This document shows, in pieces, positions 1 through 9,280 of a DNA stretch of 64,000 nucleotides. The DNA lies in the NCBI GenBank assembly GCA_021229015.1, contig CM037789.1:34813477-34877476 (forward strand), given 5' to 3'. The position numbers and the translations under genes were made by a program. The stretch comes from Solen grandis (Eukaryota > Mollusca > Bivalvia > Adapedonta > Solenidae). Numbering within the stretch: the stretch's first letter is position 1; each line of letters starts with the position of its first letter. The notes beneath the pieces were generated by a model that was not told the origin of the DNA, did not search any database, and saw only the letters and a program-made list of their open reading frames with translations.

Positions 1-543
1 TTTTAAAGTTATTGATCAGACAAGGATTTAATACTAATTGTTTACTTTGATATTGACCTTTAACCTAATGACCTCAAAATTTAAAAGGGCTCATCAACTG
101 GCCATGGGCAATGTCCCTACCAAGTTTCACAAACCTAGGCTTATTCCTTCTCAAGGAAATCGGCAGACAAGGATTTTATATTAAGTGTCACTGTGATCTT
201 GACTTTTGATCGAATGACCTCAAAATCGATAGGGGTTATCAACTGACAATGGGCAATGTTCCTACTAAGTTTCAAAAATACTGGCTTATTCCTTCTCAAT
301 AAATTGTGTGGACAATGATTTTACACTTACTGTCAATATGACCCTGACCTTTGACTTAATGACCTAAAAATCAATAGTGATCATCAACTATCTTTATCCA
401 ACCTCCCAGCTAAGTATGAAGACAGCACACATGACAGTTATCAAGTTATTGTGTGGAAATCGATATGGCTAACGGACGAACGGACAGGTGGACAAGCGCC
501 ATACCATAATACGACCGAAGTTACCTTCGGGCGTATAAAAACC
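1..543. repeat. Dispersed repeat built of ~146-bp tandem units
   Basis: Three degenerate units are visible, marked by GACAAGGATTT-like words at about 19, 166 and 311 (spacing 147 and 145). Each unit carries a 'gacctttgacctaatgacctcaaaat' type segment followed by a 'ggcaatgt..ctaccaagttt' segment. The right end (about 505-543) is a short hairpin, CCGAAG-TTA-CTTCGG, flanked by AT-rich sequence. The same architecture appears at 15.3-16.5 kb with different unit sequence. It is non-coding. The left end lies outside the window. Assignment to a named repeat family would need a repeat library. Confidence 0.75.
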
Positions 544-1110
544 TAGGTACCGTTAGAAAGGTCTTCCGATTTCCAGCATTTCACTTTCTTTTTATTTTGA
601 CCTATCTGTAATGGCTTTTGAGGTATACACAACTTTCCTTATTATATGATGTTCAATTTCAAAAACCATACGGTACCGTTAGAAAGTCTTCGAATTCCCC
701 TACATTTTATACTACGCTTTTAATAGATTTATCTTTAATCATTTTTAAGATATGGACGGTTTAACCTCGAGAAAACTGCAAAAAATCGGCAAAATATATT
801 ATTGTTGTTTGGCATGGTTAATTTTCTTATATACTCTATATAGAAATTTTCAAAATTTTCTGTGAAACCATTGGTAAGAATTTAATTTCATTTAGCACAA
901 ATTGTCTACCATAATTGCTAAAATAAAGTTGATCTCGTGAAAAATGAGGCTCCTTGGGGTTTGCCTAGTTTCCTTATATAGCTGCTATATATAGAAAATA
1001 AAAGAAATCTTCTTCTATGAAGTCAATGGCCAGAACTTTATTTCATTTAGCGCAATTGGTCACCTCATGACCGTCTACCATTATTGCTAAAATAAAGCGT
1101 GCCGTTGGTT
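544..1110. repeat. Non-coding stretch with two short local duplications
   Basis: No gene is seen. The word GGTACCGTTAGAAAG occurs at about 547 and again at about 672, each followed by a similar 'cttc..att.c' stretch. A second local duplication pairs about 825-930 with about 980-1100; both end with 'gtctaccat.attgctaaaataaag' and contain 'atttcatttagc.caa'. These look like old tandem duplications of ~125 and ~160 bp rather than a gene. Confidence 0.55.
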
Positions 1111-2193
1111 ATGCCCCCAGAGCAAGATGACCGAGAACTTGTCGACGAACAGCGGGCAAATGCGTAAGAACTAGACCCAAATTCTTCAGACAGGTTGTCA
1201 TCCGATGACTCTGACTCTGAGGATGATATTCCAGGAGTGCTACAGAGACACTGTAATTAATTATTTGAGCCAGGTAATGGAATGCTCTTCAGCAACCCAA
1301 TAAACAATCCTATTTTCCATCAAATTAAAAGTGCCGCACGTAAGGCCATTTGGCGAAACAAGTTTGTGGATTTGCCACCCTGTTACTAAACACAGTTCCA
1401 ACCCAGCCCACAAATTCCACACTTCAAATGGACAATGCCCTAATGAAACTCCTCAACTAATGAAGTATGGGGAAATAATACGTGACATTGCCCATCGTAG
1501 GCCGGGTCTATCTTCCTGTTCTACGATACCCAATTCCGCATGCTCCGCGAAGCAGTGCGTTACCCATAGGACAGGATTCAAGCGGAATTCAGGCTCATGG
1601 CCTGCACATCTAACGAACCTGTCCATCACCCAAAGCAGCATCAGTCCTTTCATTCCAACTCCCATTCACGACGCTTTCTCCCAAACACCTGCTGGTGGTG
1701 TAACAGCAAAAAATGCACCCTCGTGAGATGTTCCATCCCTCATGCCTGCGGCTATTGCCGGGTCCCCACCCAGCTTTCTTTTGCCCCACTCACAAAGGCA
1801 ATCCAACCAATCCCTCAAAACCCGCCGCAAAACCCGCTGCTGTCTCAAGGCCCCCTCAGTAAGGACACAATTGTATCACCGGTCAAATTTGACATTCTGG
1901 CACCCCTGCTTGATGGCTATCCACTGCGCGATTATTTACTTCAAGGTTTTCGCAATTGTTTCAAGCTTGGCTATACAGGCCTTCGGGCCGCATTTTTATC
2001 CCCGAACTTAAAGTCATGTTCTGACAACCCCGAGACGGTTTCCATAAAACTTCAAACGGAGCTACTTGCAGGTCCCAAACCTTCATGTCAGCCCTATTGG
2101 TTCAGTCCCAAAAAAGACACAACGTCAATTCCGACTTTTCACCACCTAAGTTTCCCCGCAGGCCGTTCCATCAATGATTTTATAGATCCAAAC
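1110..2193 (+). pseudogene. Broken DIRS-like retrotransposon (gag-like region and start of RT)
   Basis: Read with frame changes, the stretch gives, in order: an acidic Asp/Ser-rich segment (~1195-1235); a 'WRNKFVDL' segment (~1350); a segment with YDTQFRMLREAVRYPWDRIQ (~1520-1585), typical of the gag-like ORF of DIRS/tyrosine-recombinase retroelements; a Cys-rich C-x2-C...C...C-x2-C knuckle (~1690-1757); and an RT N-terminus with VKFDILAPLLDGYP, GFRNCFKLGYTG and HHLSFPAGRSINDFID (~1884-2190). There is no continuous ORF: at least one frameshift lies between ~1450 and ~1600 and stops occur upstream. The conserved RT catalytic block, RNase H and recombinase would lie to the right but the copy runs into the assembly gap. 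The 303-codon open frame that crosses the gap is an artefact. Family recognition is from memory of DIRS-type proteins, so the clade is probable rather than certain. Confidence 0.75.
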
Positions 2194-2293
2194 NNNNNNN
2201 NNNNNNNNNNNNNNNNNNNNNNNNNNNNNNNNNNNNNNNNNNNNNNNNNNNNNNNNNNNNNNNNNNNNNNNNNNNNNNNNNNNNNNNNNNNNN
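2194..2293. other. Assembly gap (100 N)
   Basis: Exactly 100 undetermined bases, the conventional placeholder for a gap of unknown size. The DIRS-like coding sequence stops at its left edge and a SINE-bearing sequence starts at its right edge, so real sequence, possibly the rest of the retroelement, is missing. Confidence 0.98.
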
Positions 2294-2632
2294 AGTTTCG
2301 CGGTCGGATTATTTCCGCGAAAGTAAAACGCCGCGCATCACTCTTCTTCCATAAGACGCGAAAATTAGTCTCGGGAGCGGGAGGTAGTGGGTTCGATCTC
2401 CGGCCGCGACATACCAAAGTCGTAAGAAATGGTACTGTTATAGCTCCCTTGCTTGGCGCTCAGCATATAAGGGTAGTTGCAGGACTGGTTGGCCCGGTGT
2501 CAGGATAATGTGACTGGGTGTGGTATCATGCCACTTATTTATGGCGTGATACTGCAGTGTGGCAGCACTATATCTGTCTCAATTAGACACCGTCTCCAAA
2601 TGACTAAAATGCTGTGACAAACAAACAAAATT
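2294..2632 (+). mobile_element. tRNA-derived SINE (family A), head damaged
   Basis: From ~2380 the sequence matches, in the opposite orientation, the better copy at 6945-7265: a B-box-like GTGGGTTCGATCTCC (~2388), 'gcgacataccaaag', 'tgcaggactggttggcccgg', 'gtcaggataatgtgactgggtg', 'cagtgtggcagcactatatctg' and an A-rich CAAACAAACAAAA tail ending about 2630. The A-box part of the tRNA head is not recognisable, so the copy is 5'-truncated or altered next to the gap. Non-coding, RNA polymerase III type element. Confidence 0.85.
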
Positions 2633-2698
2633 AGTCTCTACAAGAAGTTTGACTAAGTTTGACAATACATGTTCTATTTATTTACATACCAGTTTACC

Positions 2699-2700
<2 letters not shown>

Positions 2701-2735
<35 letters not shown>

Positions 2736-2804
2736 TACTCTGTTTTGTAAAACTCATCTGTGTTTCAGAAAGAGAGAGAGAGAGAGAGAAAGAGAAAGAG
2801 AGTG
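2701..2804. repeat. (GA)n microsatellites
   Basis: Two GA/GAGAGA tracts, at about 2702-2733 and 2769-2804 (the second interrupted by AAA), separated by ~35 bases. Short open frames reading RERERER here are repeat artefacts. Confidence 0.95.
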
Positions 2805-2879
2805 TGCGTTGCAAAATAACATGTAAAACCTACATGATTGTGTTTGTCTGACAATACAACCTTACTTGTTCTATACCAG

Positions 2880-3056
2880 ATTCATTGATGTTGTCAATAC
2901 AGAAGTGTATGTGAAAGATGATAAACGCGCAATACCCTATCATTGTTTTCATTTGTACTGTATATAAACATGTTTCTTTTTTTGTACTACTGATGTTTCC
3001 TACTGTTGTAGGACTTCTGCATATGAAATAAAAGATTGAAATTGAAATTGAGATTA
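2880..3056 (+). mobile_element. Possible retroposon 3' end with TTGAAA-type tail
   Basis: A T-rich stretch ends in AATAAA-like signals followed by 'gattgaaattgaaattgagatt' (~3033-3054), a short tandem tail like those that end some non-LTR retroelements. No coding part is attached, so this is only a suggestion of a retroposed 3' fragment. Confidence 0.4.
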
Positions 3057-3211
3057 AGTGTAAATGTGTGTTATTTCCATTGTTTGTGAACGGGTACGAA
3101 TTTCATCAGCTGAATGTAAATTGAAGTGTTACAAATTGCAGACGACGCGTTTGTGTGTGCATTATAAACTGTGAAATTCAATATTTGACAATAGGTGTTG
3201 GTATACAAACG

Positions 3212-3696
3212 TATGATGTATGTATGTATGTATGTATGTATAGGATGTAGAAAACTATTGTAACACGTTGGGGCTTATTAAGCCTTAAGATAAATGTTGA
3301 AAAAAACGATACTATGTATGTAATGTATGTATCTCATTATCTAAGTATGTATGGTACGTGTAGATGTATGTATTATTTTTTAAATATTGGGCATGAATGT
3401 TTAAATGGTACTTTATATGTTAAATAAGTATGTATCAGTACGGGGAGAAACTATTATAAGATGTATGATGATTTTGAAAAATGTTGAATTACTATTAACA
3501 AATATTAAATGTATTCGTATGTTATAGGTGGTGTATTACTCATTACTGTTTTGAATATGGGTACTGTATCTGTAATAGTATTGATATATGTAGATGTAAA
3601 TTCTATGTATGTATTCTTGGATGTAAATATCTAAATTTATGATTATATGTGATGAACGTAGTAATGTATGTATGTATGAATGTACGTATGTATGTA
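3212..3696 (+). pseudogene. Decayed duplicate of LINE 3' segment interleaved with ATGT repeats
   Basis: After a clean (ATGT)n run (~3217-3240) the stretch 3240-3661 aligns in order with 3697-4143: 'taggatgtagaaaactattg', 'gataaatgttgaa', 'attgggcatgaatgt', 'aaatgttgaatta', 'gaatatggg', 'attcttgg'. Between matching words the sequence has become ATGTATGT-like. A second (ATGT)n run (3663-3696) joins it to the better copy. It appears to be a tandem duplicate of ~430-450 bp that has been degraded by slippage or by poor consensus quality. No reading frame survives. Confidence 0.75.
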
Positions 3697-5090
3697 TAGG
3701 ATGTAGAAAACTATTGTTACACATGGGGGCTTAAGATAAATGTTGAACAAACAAAAACCATGATATCTGAAAATGGGAGGGCATCTCATTTTGATCTAAA
3801 TATATATGGTACCCGTGTAGAAGTAGTTCATTCTTTTAAATATCTGGGCATGAATGTGTTTAAAAATGGTAACTTTAATATGTCTCAAAAAAGTAGTTCA
3901 CAGTACGCGAGAAACTTATTAAAAAGATTATATCAAATTCTTGAAAAATGTTGAATTACCTATTAAACAAAAACTTAAATTATTCGATATTTTAGTGGGT
4001 TCAATACTCAATTCTGTTCTGAAATATGGGGTCTGCATCCTGCATCAGATATTGAAATGGTACATGTCAAATTCCTTCGTTATATTCTTGGTGTGAAAAA
4101 ATCTACAAATTTATCCGCATTATATGGCGAACTCGAACGAGTACCATTGTCTGTCTATAAAGAAATATACATGATCAAATACTGGAAAAAAATACTTCAG
4201 CCAAAAGTAGTTTATAGAAAAAAAGATGTATTATAAAATAAAAGCATTTGATTTTAATGGTAATACCTATAAAAATAAAAATTGGTTAACTCGAATAAAA
4301 AGTATTTAAATGAACATGGATTTGGTAATATATGGTTAAGCCAAAGTATTGATAGTCATACATTTGAAATGATAAGAAAGATGATCATTGATGTATACCG
4401 CCAGAACTAGTATTCTCAAATAAATAATTCTACAAGACTCAAACTTACTCATTATTCAAACATACACTTGATAGGGAAAAGTGCCTAGATATAATTCATG
4501 ATAAAAAATTTCGAATGGCACTTACTAGGTTTAGAATATCATCTCACAGTTTAACAACAGAGACAGGAAGACATACTAACCTAGAAGCAAATGAAAGAAT
4601 CTATCCTATCTGCAATCTAAATCAAGTCGAATCGGAATATAATTTTCTTCTTGTCTGTCCAAGATACAGAGAACTTAGACGCTCTTTTTTCCAACCATAC
4701 TTCAGTCATTGGCCAACCATAAACTACTTTTAAGCTCCAAGTCAGTGAAAACTTTATATCGTCTTGCAAAAAAAAAATATATTTCGCTAATAAATTAAGA
4801 CAAACTTAGCTGTAATTTATTGATGCATAGTGTACATGTTTTCCACGAAAATTAAATATGAATATTATATTATTCGGATTCTAAAGGGAAATAATAATAA
4901 ATATAACTATGAAAATTACTAAGCCCTTTTTACCACTAATAATGTTAAATTCTGTATCCCTCCAGTTCGTTGTTGTCCTATATCGCTCCTGTTAAATGTA
5001 AAATATACACTCTCCATTCATTGTTTATCTATTATTTGCTAAAGGCATTGCATAATGTTTTATGCAATAAAAGTATCGTATCGAATGTTT
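3697..5090 (+). pseudogene. LINE (non-LTR retrotransposon) 3' portion, frameshifted
   Basis: The 64-codon open frame at 3760-3954 reads EVVHSFKYLGMNVFKNGNF, the segment that follows the RT catalytic domain in many LINEs. In other frames it continues with DIEMVHVKFLRYILGVKKST (~4045-4105) and ALYGELERVPLSVYKEIYMI (~4117-4175), then in a third frame (4515-4733) with LTRFRISSHSLTTETGRHTN and a C-x2-C...H/F..L-x2-C knuckle ending in ELRRSFFQPYF. Several frameshifts and stops make it a dead copy. A 3' UTR follows and ends near 5088 in 'ataaaagtatcgtatcgaatg'. The RT catalytic core and endonuclease are absent, as expected for a 5'-truncated insertion. Confidence 0.85.
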
Positions 5091-6085
5091 AATGCTGACA
5101 GTAGTAAGTCTGACGGGACTTACTACTGCTGACTAAAGCTTATGTTAGGTTATATATGTAATGTATGTCCTCATTTTTGCTTGATTTTTATGGCGTAAAA
5201 ACAACGAATGGACATCTTGCCGAACTAACCATTAATACTAGTATACAATTAACTCCTTTCAACAACAGCTAGTCTAAAAACTATTCATTAAAAACTGTTC
5301 ACTCACATACAGTGACCGCTGACCAGAAAAATAAACCGTTAAGTGTATTGAAATGCCGGGTTACGAGCATGGAAGCATACATTTGTACAATGTTACTGCC
5401 TCCGTAATCAAGTGATGTCAGATTCCGTTCCTTACCATGTTCATAATACAGTACTGAGGGACAAAAATCGTAATTCTGCGGTTCTAGTGCCAGTAATTAT
5501 AATTTAATAGAAATCACAAAAGCTCAGCGGATAAAGGCGTTGGGTATTTCTTTTTCATACATTGGAGGCACGGGTTCGAGTCTCATTTCATTATTATTAT
5601 ATCTTTTCTTGTATTTATTTTTATTTTGCTTTAGCAATTTCTTTCATCATTTACATATAAATTCATGAACATTTCAATACATTCAGATTTTCATTCAAAA
5701 GCACTGTCTGTATCTGAGTAGTCAGAACATTCGCTTGCTGTTTCCGTTCCAAACCTTCGTAATATTTTTGACGATTTGTACACTTGTGGAATCTAGTTCA
5801 CTCATCTTTTCTGAGACGTTTAAAAACATTGTACATTTACTTACGAAAATAAGAATCTAAGAAAATTCGGTAATGAATAATCAACAAAGACAATAGACAC
5901 TATTTAGAACAACACACTTACGACTAAGATCAAATTTGTTCGTACGGATTTTAGTGAAACGGGCCCAGTACACCGGTGTTACGTTATGTTTTGTGAATTC
6001 AATACCTGTCACCCCAATTCAAAACAATAACAAAAACATGTTATCGTTAGAAATACCGTGTGTGAGTTATATATTCCTGAACGTT
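5091..6085. other. No gene seen; one weak tRNA-like box pair
   Basis: AT-rich sequence without a supported ORF. At about 5522-5586 there is a tRNA-like pair of promoter boxes, AGCTCAGCGGATAAAGGCG and GGTTCGAGTCTC about 38 bases apart. The flanks do not pair into an acceptor stem, so this is a tRNA relic or SINE head at best. The stretch may lie in an intron of the sulfatase gene, whose next exon must be to the left. Confidence 0.45.
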
Positions 6086-6253
6086 ATGTAAACAACATCT
6101 CATAAACAGGCATCTGTTTAGTTGTTAACACTGGCTGATTATGTAAACAACATCTCATAAACAGGCATCTGTTTAGTTGTTAACACTGGCTGATTATGTA
6201 AACAACATCTCATAAACAGACATCTGTTTAGTTGTTAACACTGGCTGATTATG
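6086..6253. repeat. Minisatellite, three 55-bp units
   Basis: A 55-bp unit starting ATGTAAACAACATCTCATAA occurs at 6086, 6141 and 6196, nearly identical (one G/A difference in CAGGCATC versus CAGACATC), and a fourth unit is broken off at ATG before 'cgcgttttt'. It lies just 3' of the sulfatase exon's splice donor, so it is intronic. High identity suggests recent expansion. Confidence 0.95.
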
Positions 6254-6290
6254 CGCGTTTTTTTGTTGTTGTTTTTTTAAACAGACTTAC

Positions 6291-6561
6291 CTGTCCGGAT
6301 GGGGTACCGGCCGGTGAGCAGGGCTGCCCGACTTGGCGTGCATACACTTGATGCAGCATAATGGCGCTCGAGCTTCACACCCTCTTGACCGAGGCGGTCG
6401 ATATTAGGAGTCCGCATGGTCCTATTGCCGAATATCCCTACATCTCCTATCCCGAGATCATCCGCTAAAAACAACACAATATTGGGCTGTCTGGATCCCG
6501 TGCCAGCAATCCCAAATACGAGAGGGAACAGAACAGACGACAACAGAAGTCCCGAGATCAT
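6291..6561 (-). CDS. Sulfatase, first coding exon (arylsulfatase/steryl-sulfatase type)
   Basis: Encodes the N-terminus of an alkaline-phosphatase-fold sulfatase that hydrolyses sulfate esters in the ER, lysosome or outside the cell. From the ATG at 6561 (context ACCATGA) there are 90 full codons plus one base. Residues 1-22 form a hydrophobic signal peptide. [12 protein letters not shown] follows, with D34/D35 expected to bind the divalent metal; then [12 protein letters not shown], and C74-T-P-S-R78 with [11 protein letters not shown], the sulfatase signature in which Cys becomes formylglycine. N46-R-T48 is a possible glycosylation site. The exon ends at ACAG|GTAAGT (donor complement at 6285-6290), phase 1. 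The open frame reaches a GTG at 6597, but the Kozak-fitting ATG is preferred; CTTACAG|GG at ~6576 could be a 5' UTR acceptor. The DDLGIGD and TPNIDRL wording is closest to the steryl-sulfatase/ARSD-E-F branch (inference). Remaining exons are not found at lower coordinates here, so they lie left of the window or the gene is broken. Confidence 0.88.
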
Positions 6562-6944
6562 GGTGAAGGTTAGCCCTGTAAGGCGTATCCAATTCACTAC
6601 ACTGTATATTACTTTTCATAAATGAACGATTGATGTGTTCGTTCGAATAATATTTTCATCTGCTGAAGCCACATAATCAATCTTTAAGCTTTTAATATTC
6701 GTAATACAGTATTGAAACGATCCTGCTCTGTCATGCATATCGCTTGTCACATCCGCGTGTATCCGTTGAATATCGGCAGTACGCCGAATACCGAGTAAAG
6801 CCGGTATTTTTTGGTTTTCACAGTCTATATGATATTCAGGATATACAAAGTATCCGTGACTTTTGTCGCCAGTCACTTTTATACGTTATCCTGCCATTTA
6901 GGTGTTAAAATTCTCCTATACATTGGTCTCATCATAACGTTAGT

Positions 6945-7265
6945 TAGTTAGTTTGTTTGTTGGGTTTAACGTCCCACCGACAGTATTTCAGTCATTTAGA
7001 TACGATGTCTACTTGAGACAGATATAGTGCTGCCACACTGCAGTATCACGCCGTAGACATGTGGCATGATGCCACACCCAGTCACATTATCCTGACACCG
7101 GGCCAACCAGTCCTGCAACTACCCTTATATGCTGAGCGTCAAGCAAGGGAGCTAGGGAACAGTACCTTTTTTTTTTCGTCTTTGGTATGTCGCGGCCGGG
7201 GATCGAACCCACGACCTCCCGCTTCCTAGGCGGACGCTCTAACCACTCGGCCACCGGGGACGGTG
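6945..7265 (-). mobile_element. tRNA-derived SINE (family A), near complete
   Basis: On the minus strand the head reads GTGGCCGAGTGGTTAGAGC (A box) and, 33 bases on, GGTCGTGGGTTCGATCCC (B box), a tRNA-like RNA polymerase III promoter at ~7185-7262. The body follows and the tail is 'gacgttaaacccaacaaac...' at ~6950-6970. A T10 run at ~7167-7176 sits between head and body. Other copies or parts are at 2380-2632, 32945-33012, 37510-38130 and 54425-54955. It sits between the sulfatase exon and a MITE. Open frames reading AEWLERPPRK here are the familiar tRNA-head artefact. Confidence 0.92.
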
Positions 7266-7280
7266 AGCAAAACGTTAACA

Positions 7281-7473
7281 TACTGTGAAATTATTATTTT
7301 TCGCGCAACATTTATTTTCGCCGATTTCGTGGTGGGTTTTATCCACGAATATTAATCCCGACGAGGACTTGTCTCTTATGAAGACCTCACGTTTTCTTGA
7401 ACATAGATCCACGAATAATCCCTTAGGTACATAAGGAAATTTAATGTCAACGAAAAATAATGATTTTACAGTA
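7281..7473 (+). mobile_element. MITE with ~23-bp terminal inverted repeats (family M1)
   Basis: The left end TACTGTGAAATTATTATTTT and the reverse complement of the right end TACTGTAAAATCATTATTTT differ at two positions over about 23 bases and continue as TTCG. The terminal TA on both sides suggests a TA target duplication with termini CTGT...ACAG, as in Tc1/mariner-type non-autonomous elements. There is no coding capacity. It abuts the SINE head (16 bases away). A diverged copy in the same orientation lies at 55488-55702. Confidence 0.85.
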
Positions 7474-8424
7474 GATTAGATATATGTCGTTTTCTGTTTA
7501 AAAACTGATTAAAGTTGACAACCCAACTTTAATTAATGATTTACCCGATTTACAATAAAATCATATAAAAAAAAATATATTATTGTATTTGGTAATTGAC
7601 TCATGAAACAGAACCTAGCCTACGTCTGCATCATAATACGTCATCAAATATGATGGCTATTCGTGTATAGCGGATCAGGGTCTTTCAAATACTATTTGAA
7701 AGACCCTGAGCGGATAAAGGCTTAAAAGACTTTGATTACACTTTGCGCCAAGGTTTCCCAAACGATCTCATTAAAATGTTCGAAATTATTTCGAAATTGT
7801 CTGAAAATGTCCAAGACATGTGTTTATAAAATAAATTAGCCTTAAATCCCTTTATCCCCGCCTAAATCCACGCATAAACTGATATTTTAGTCTTCGTTTA
7901 ACAAGAGATAAAACAGTCCTTCTGAGTGAATATCATGATCAAGATGTGATGATGGTGATGGGGTTAAAATATTTTAGAAAGTGAAATAAAACGGACCTTT
8001 GGCGTGCATAGATAAGACCAGATTCAGTGATGTCTTTATATTTCAATATATTTATAGCAATTTGGTCTGAGAAAATATCATGGTGCTGAACAAGAAGCAA
8101 ATGTCTGTTCATCGTCAAATTTAAACAATAAAATCCCATCAATACCGCCCATAACACTCCTTAAATCATTCTATATTAGCAAACTAATAAGTCTGGCAAA
8201 AAAAAAAGCCATGGAAATCCTCTCATTCAAATGCATGCTATTTTTAGATCTGATTTGCTACTATCCGATTTAGTAATGCAACAATGCAACGCACTTTGGA
8301 GTCAAATTCTGACCCCAAAGTGCGTTCCCACAAAGCTCTATATGTTGCAACGTAAGTAGTACACTTTCAGGACAGCGAACAATGGACAGATGCAAGACCA
8401 TTTGAATTTGCATCAGTAACAAAG
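7474..8424. other. No gene; two strong hairpins
   Basis: Non-coding AT-rich stretch. At 7675-7709 there is a perfect 35-base palindrome, TCAGGGTCTTTCAAATA, one C, and its exact complement; it is flanked on both sides by AGCGGAT. At 8289-8325 lies a second hairpin, ACGCACTTTGG..GTCA pairing with TGAC.CCAAAGTGCGT across a five-base loop. Neither is followed by a T tract on the relevant strand in a way that suggests a terminator, and this is a eukaryote. Both look like remnants of small palindromic insertions. Confidence 0.7.
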
Positions 8425-8640
8425 GATTACAAGAAAAATTTTGACGCAAGCGTCATTGAACCGGGCCGAAGAACTATTGTTGTTGGCGTGATTCTCCGTT
8501 ATTGCAGGAAAATGATGTAATATTCATTTCGCTGCTCTACTGGTACTTGCTTCTTTACTTAACGCAGAAATTCATTGGGAACCAGCATGTAAAAAAGACA
8601 GCATTTTAAGATGTTTGTAAAGGGATGCTTGCAACGCTGC
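8425..8640 (+). repeat. Duplicated block D1a (partner at 35945-36110)
   Basis: The stretch beginning AAATTTTGACGCAAGCGTCA and continuing '..gaaccgggccgaagaactattgt...ttgcaggaaaatgatgtaatattcatttcg.tgctctact.gtacttg' matches 35950-36075 in order and orientation with many substitutions. The 'aaccag...gtaaaaaag.cagcattttaag' part matches just beyond. Together with block 12100-12535 it forms the two halves of the contiguous segment at 35.95-36.57 kb. No function is recognised. Confidence 0.7.
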
Positions 8641-9049
8641 TCTATGGTGGCACACATGTTGACTCGGACAACAGTTTGGGGCTATATTTAGGCATCTATA
8701 TTTTATAGAATTCCTTTTCTTTTTTTTTCTACGCAGAAAAATAGTTCTAAATTTTGTTTTCTGTCTTATCACTAAATGGTGATATTTTTCTTACTTATTT
8801 CAGTACGAATGCGTTATGGAAGGCGAAACTGAATTAAAATAATCGATGCTGGAGATAACGTTTTAAATAAACTGTAATGAAAAAAGAAAGTACGCGAGCG
8901 AAAAAAAAAATCGCACCTCATTCTGAGATATTTTGAAACAATGACTGGCTGGAATTTCCAGCAACAGGCAACAATATATATATTAAATTTCTTCTGTATG
9001 GCTCATTTACGGTGGCATAAAGGGGCACGGAAGATATTTTTTATATTAC

Positions 9050-9280
9050 GTGCACACGTAGTAGCTTTTACGTGCGCACGTAGTAGCTATTACGTTCGAA
9101 CGTAGAAGCTATTACGTGCGCACGTAGTGGCTTTAACGTGCGCACATAGTAGCTATTACGTGCGCACGTAGTAGCTAATACGTGCGCACGTAATAGTTAT
9201 CACGTTCCCACGCAGTAGCTAATACGTGCGCACGTAATAGTTATCACGTTCGCACGCAGTAGTTATCGCGTCCCACCACT
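9050..9280 (+). repeat. Left array of ACGTGCGCACGT units
   Basis: About ten units of 20-23 bp, each TACGTGCGCACGTAGTAGCTA-like: a 12-base palindrome followed by GTAGTAGCTAT or a variant. One unit reads ACGTTCGAACGT, which is changed at paired positions and is still a perfect palindrome. Units decay towards the inner side (CACGTTCCCACG, CGCGTCCCACC). It forms the left arm of the foldback-like element. Confidence 0.93.

Noticed and set aside
1597..2508. 303-codon frame across the first N gap
   Set aside because: Only its first two thirds are DIRS-like; the rest is read through 100 N and into a SINE.
6616..6876. 86-codon minus frame upstream of the sulfatase exon as an extra exon
   Set aside because: No sulfatase similarity, no clear donor linking it to the exon, and the signal peptide already starts downstream.
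7675..7709. Transcription terminator hairpin
   Set aside because: Rho-independent terminators do not apply in a eukaryotic nuclear genome and no T tract follows.
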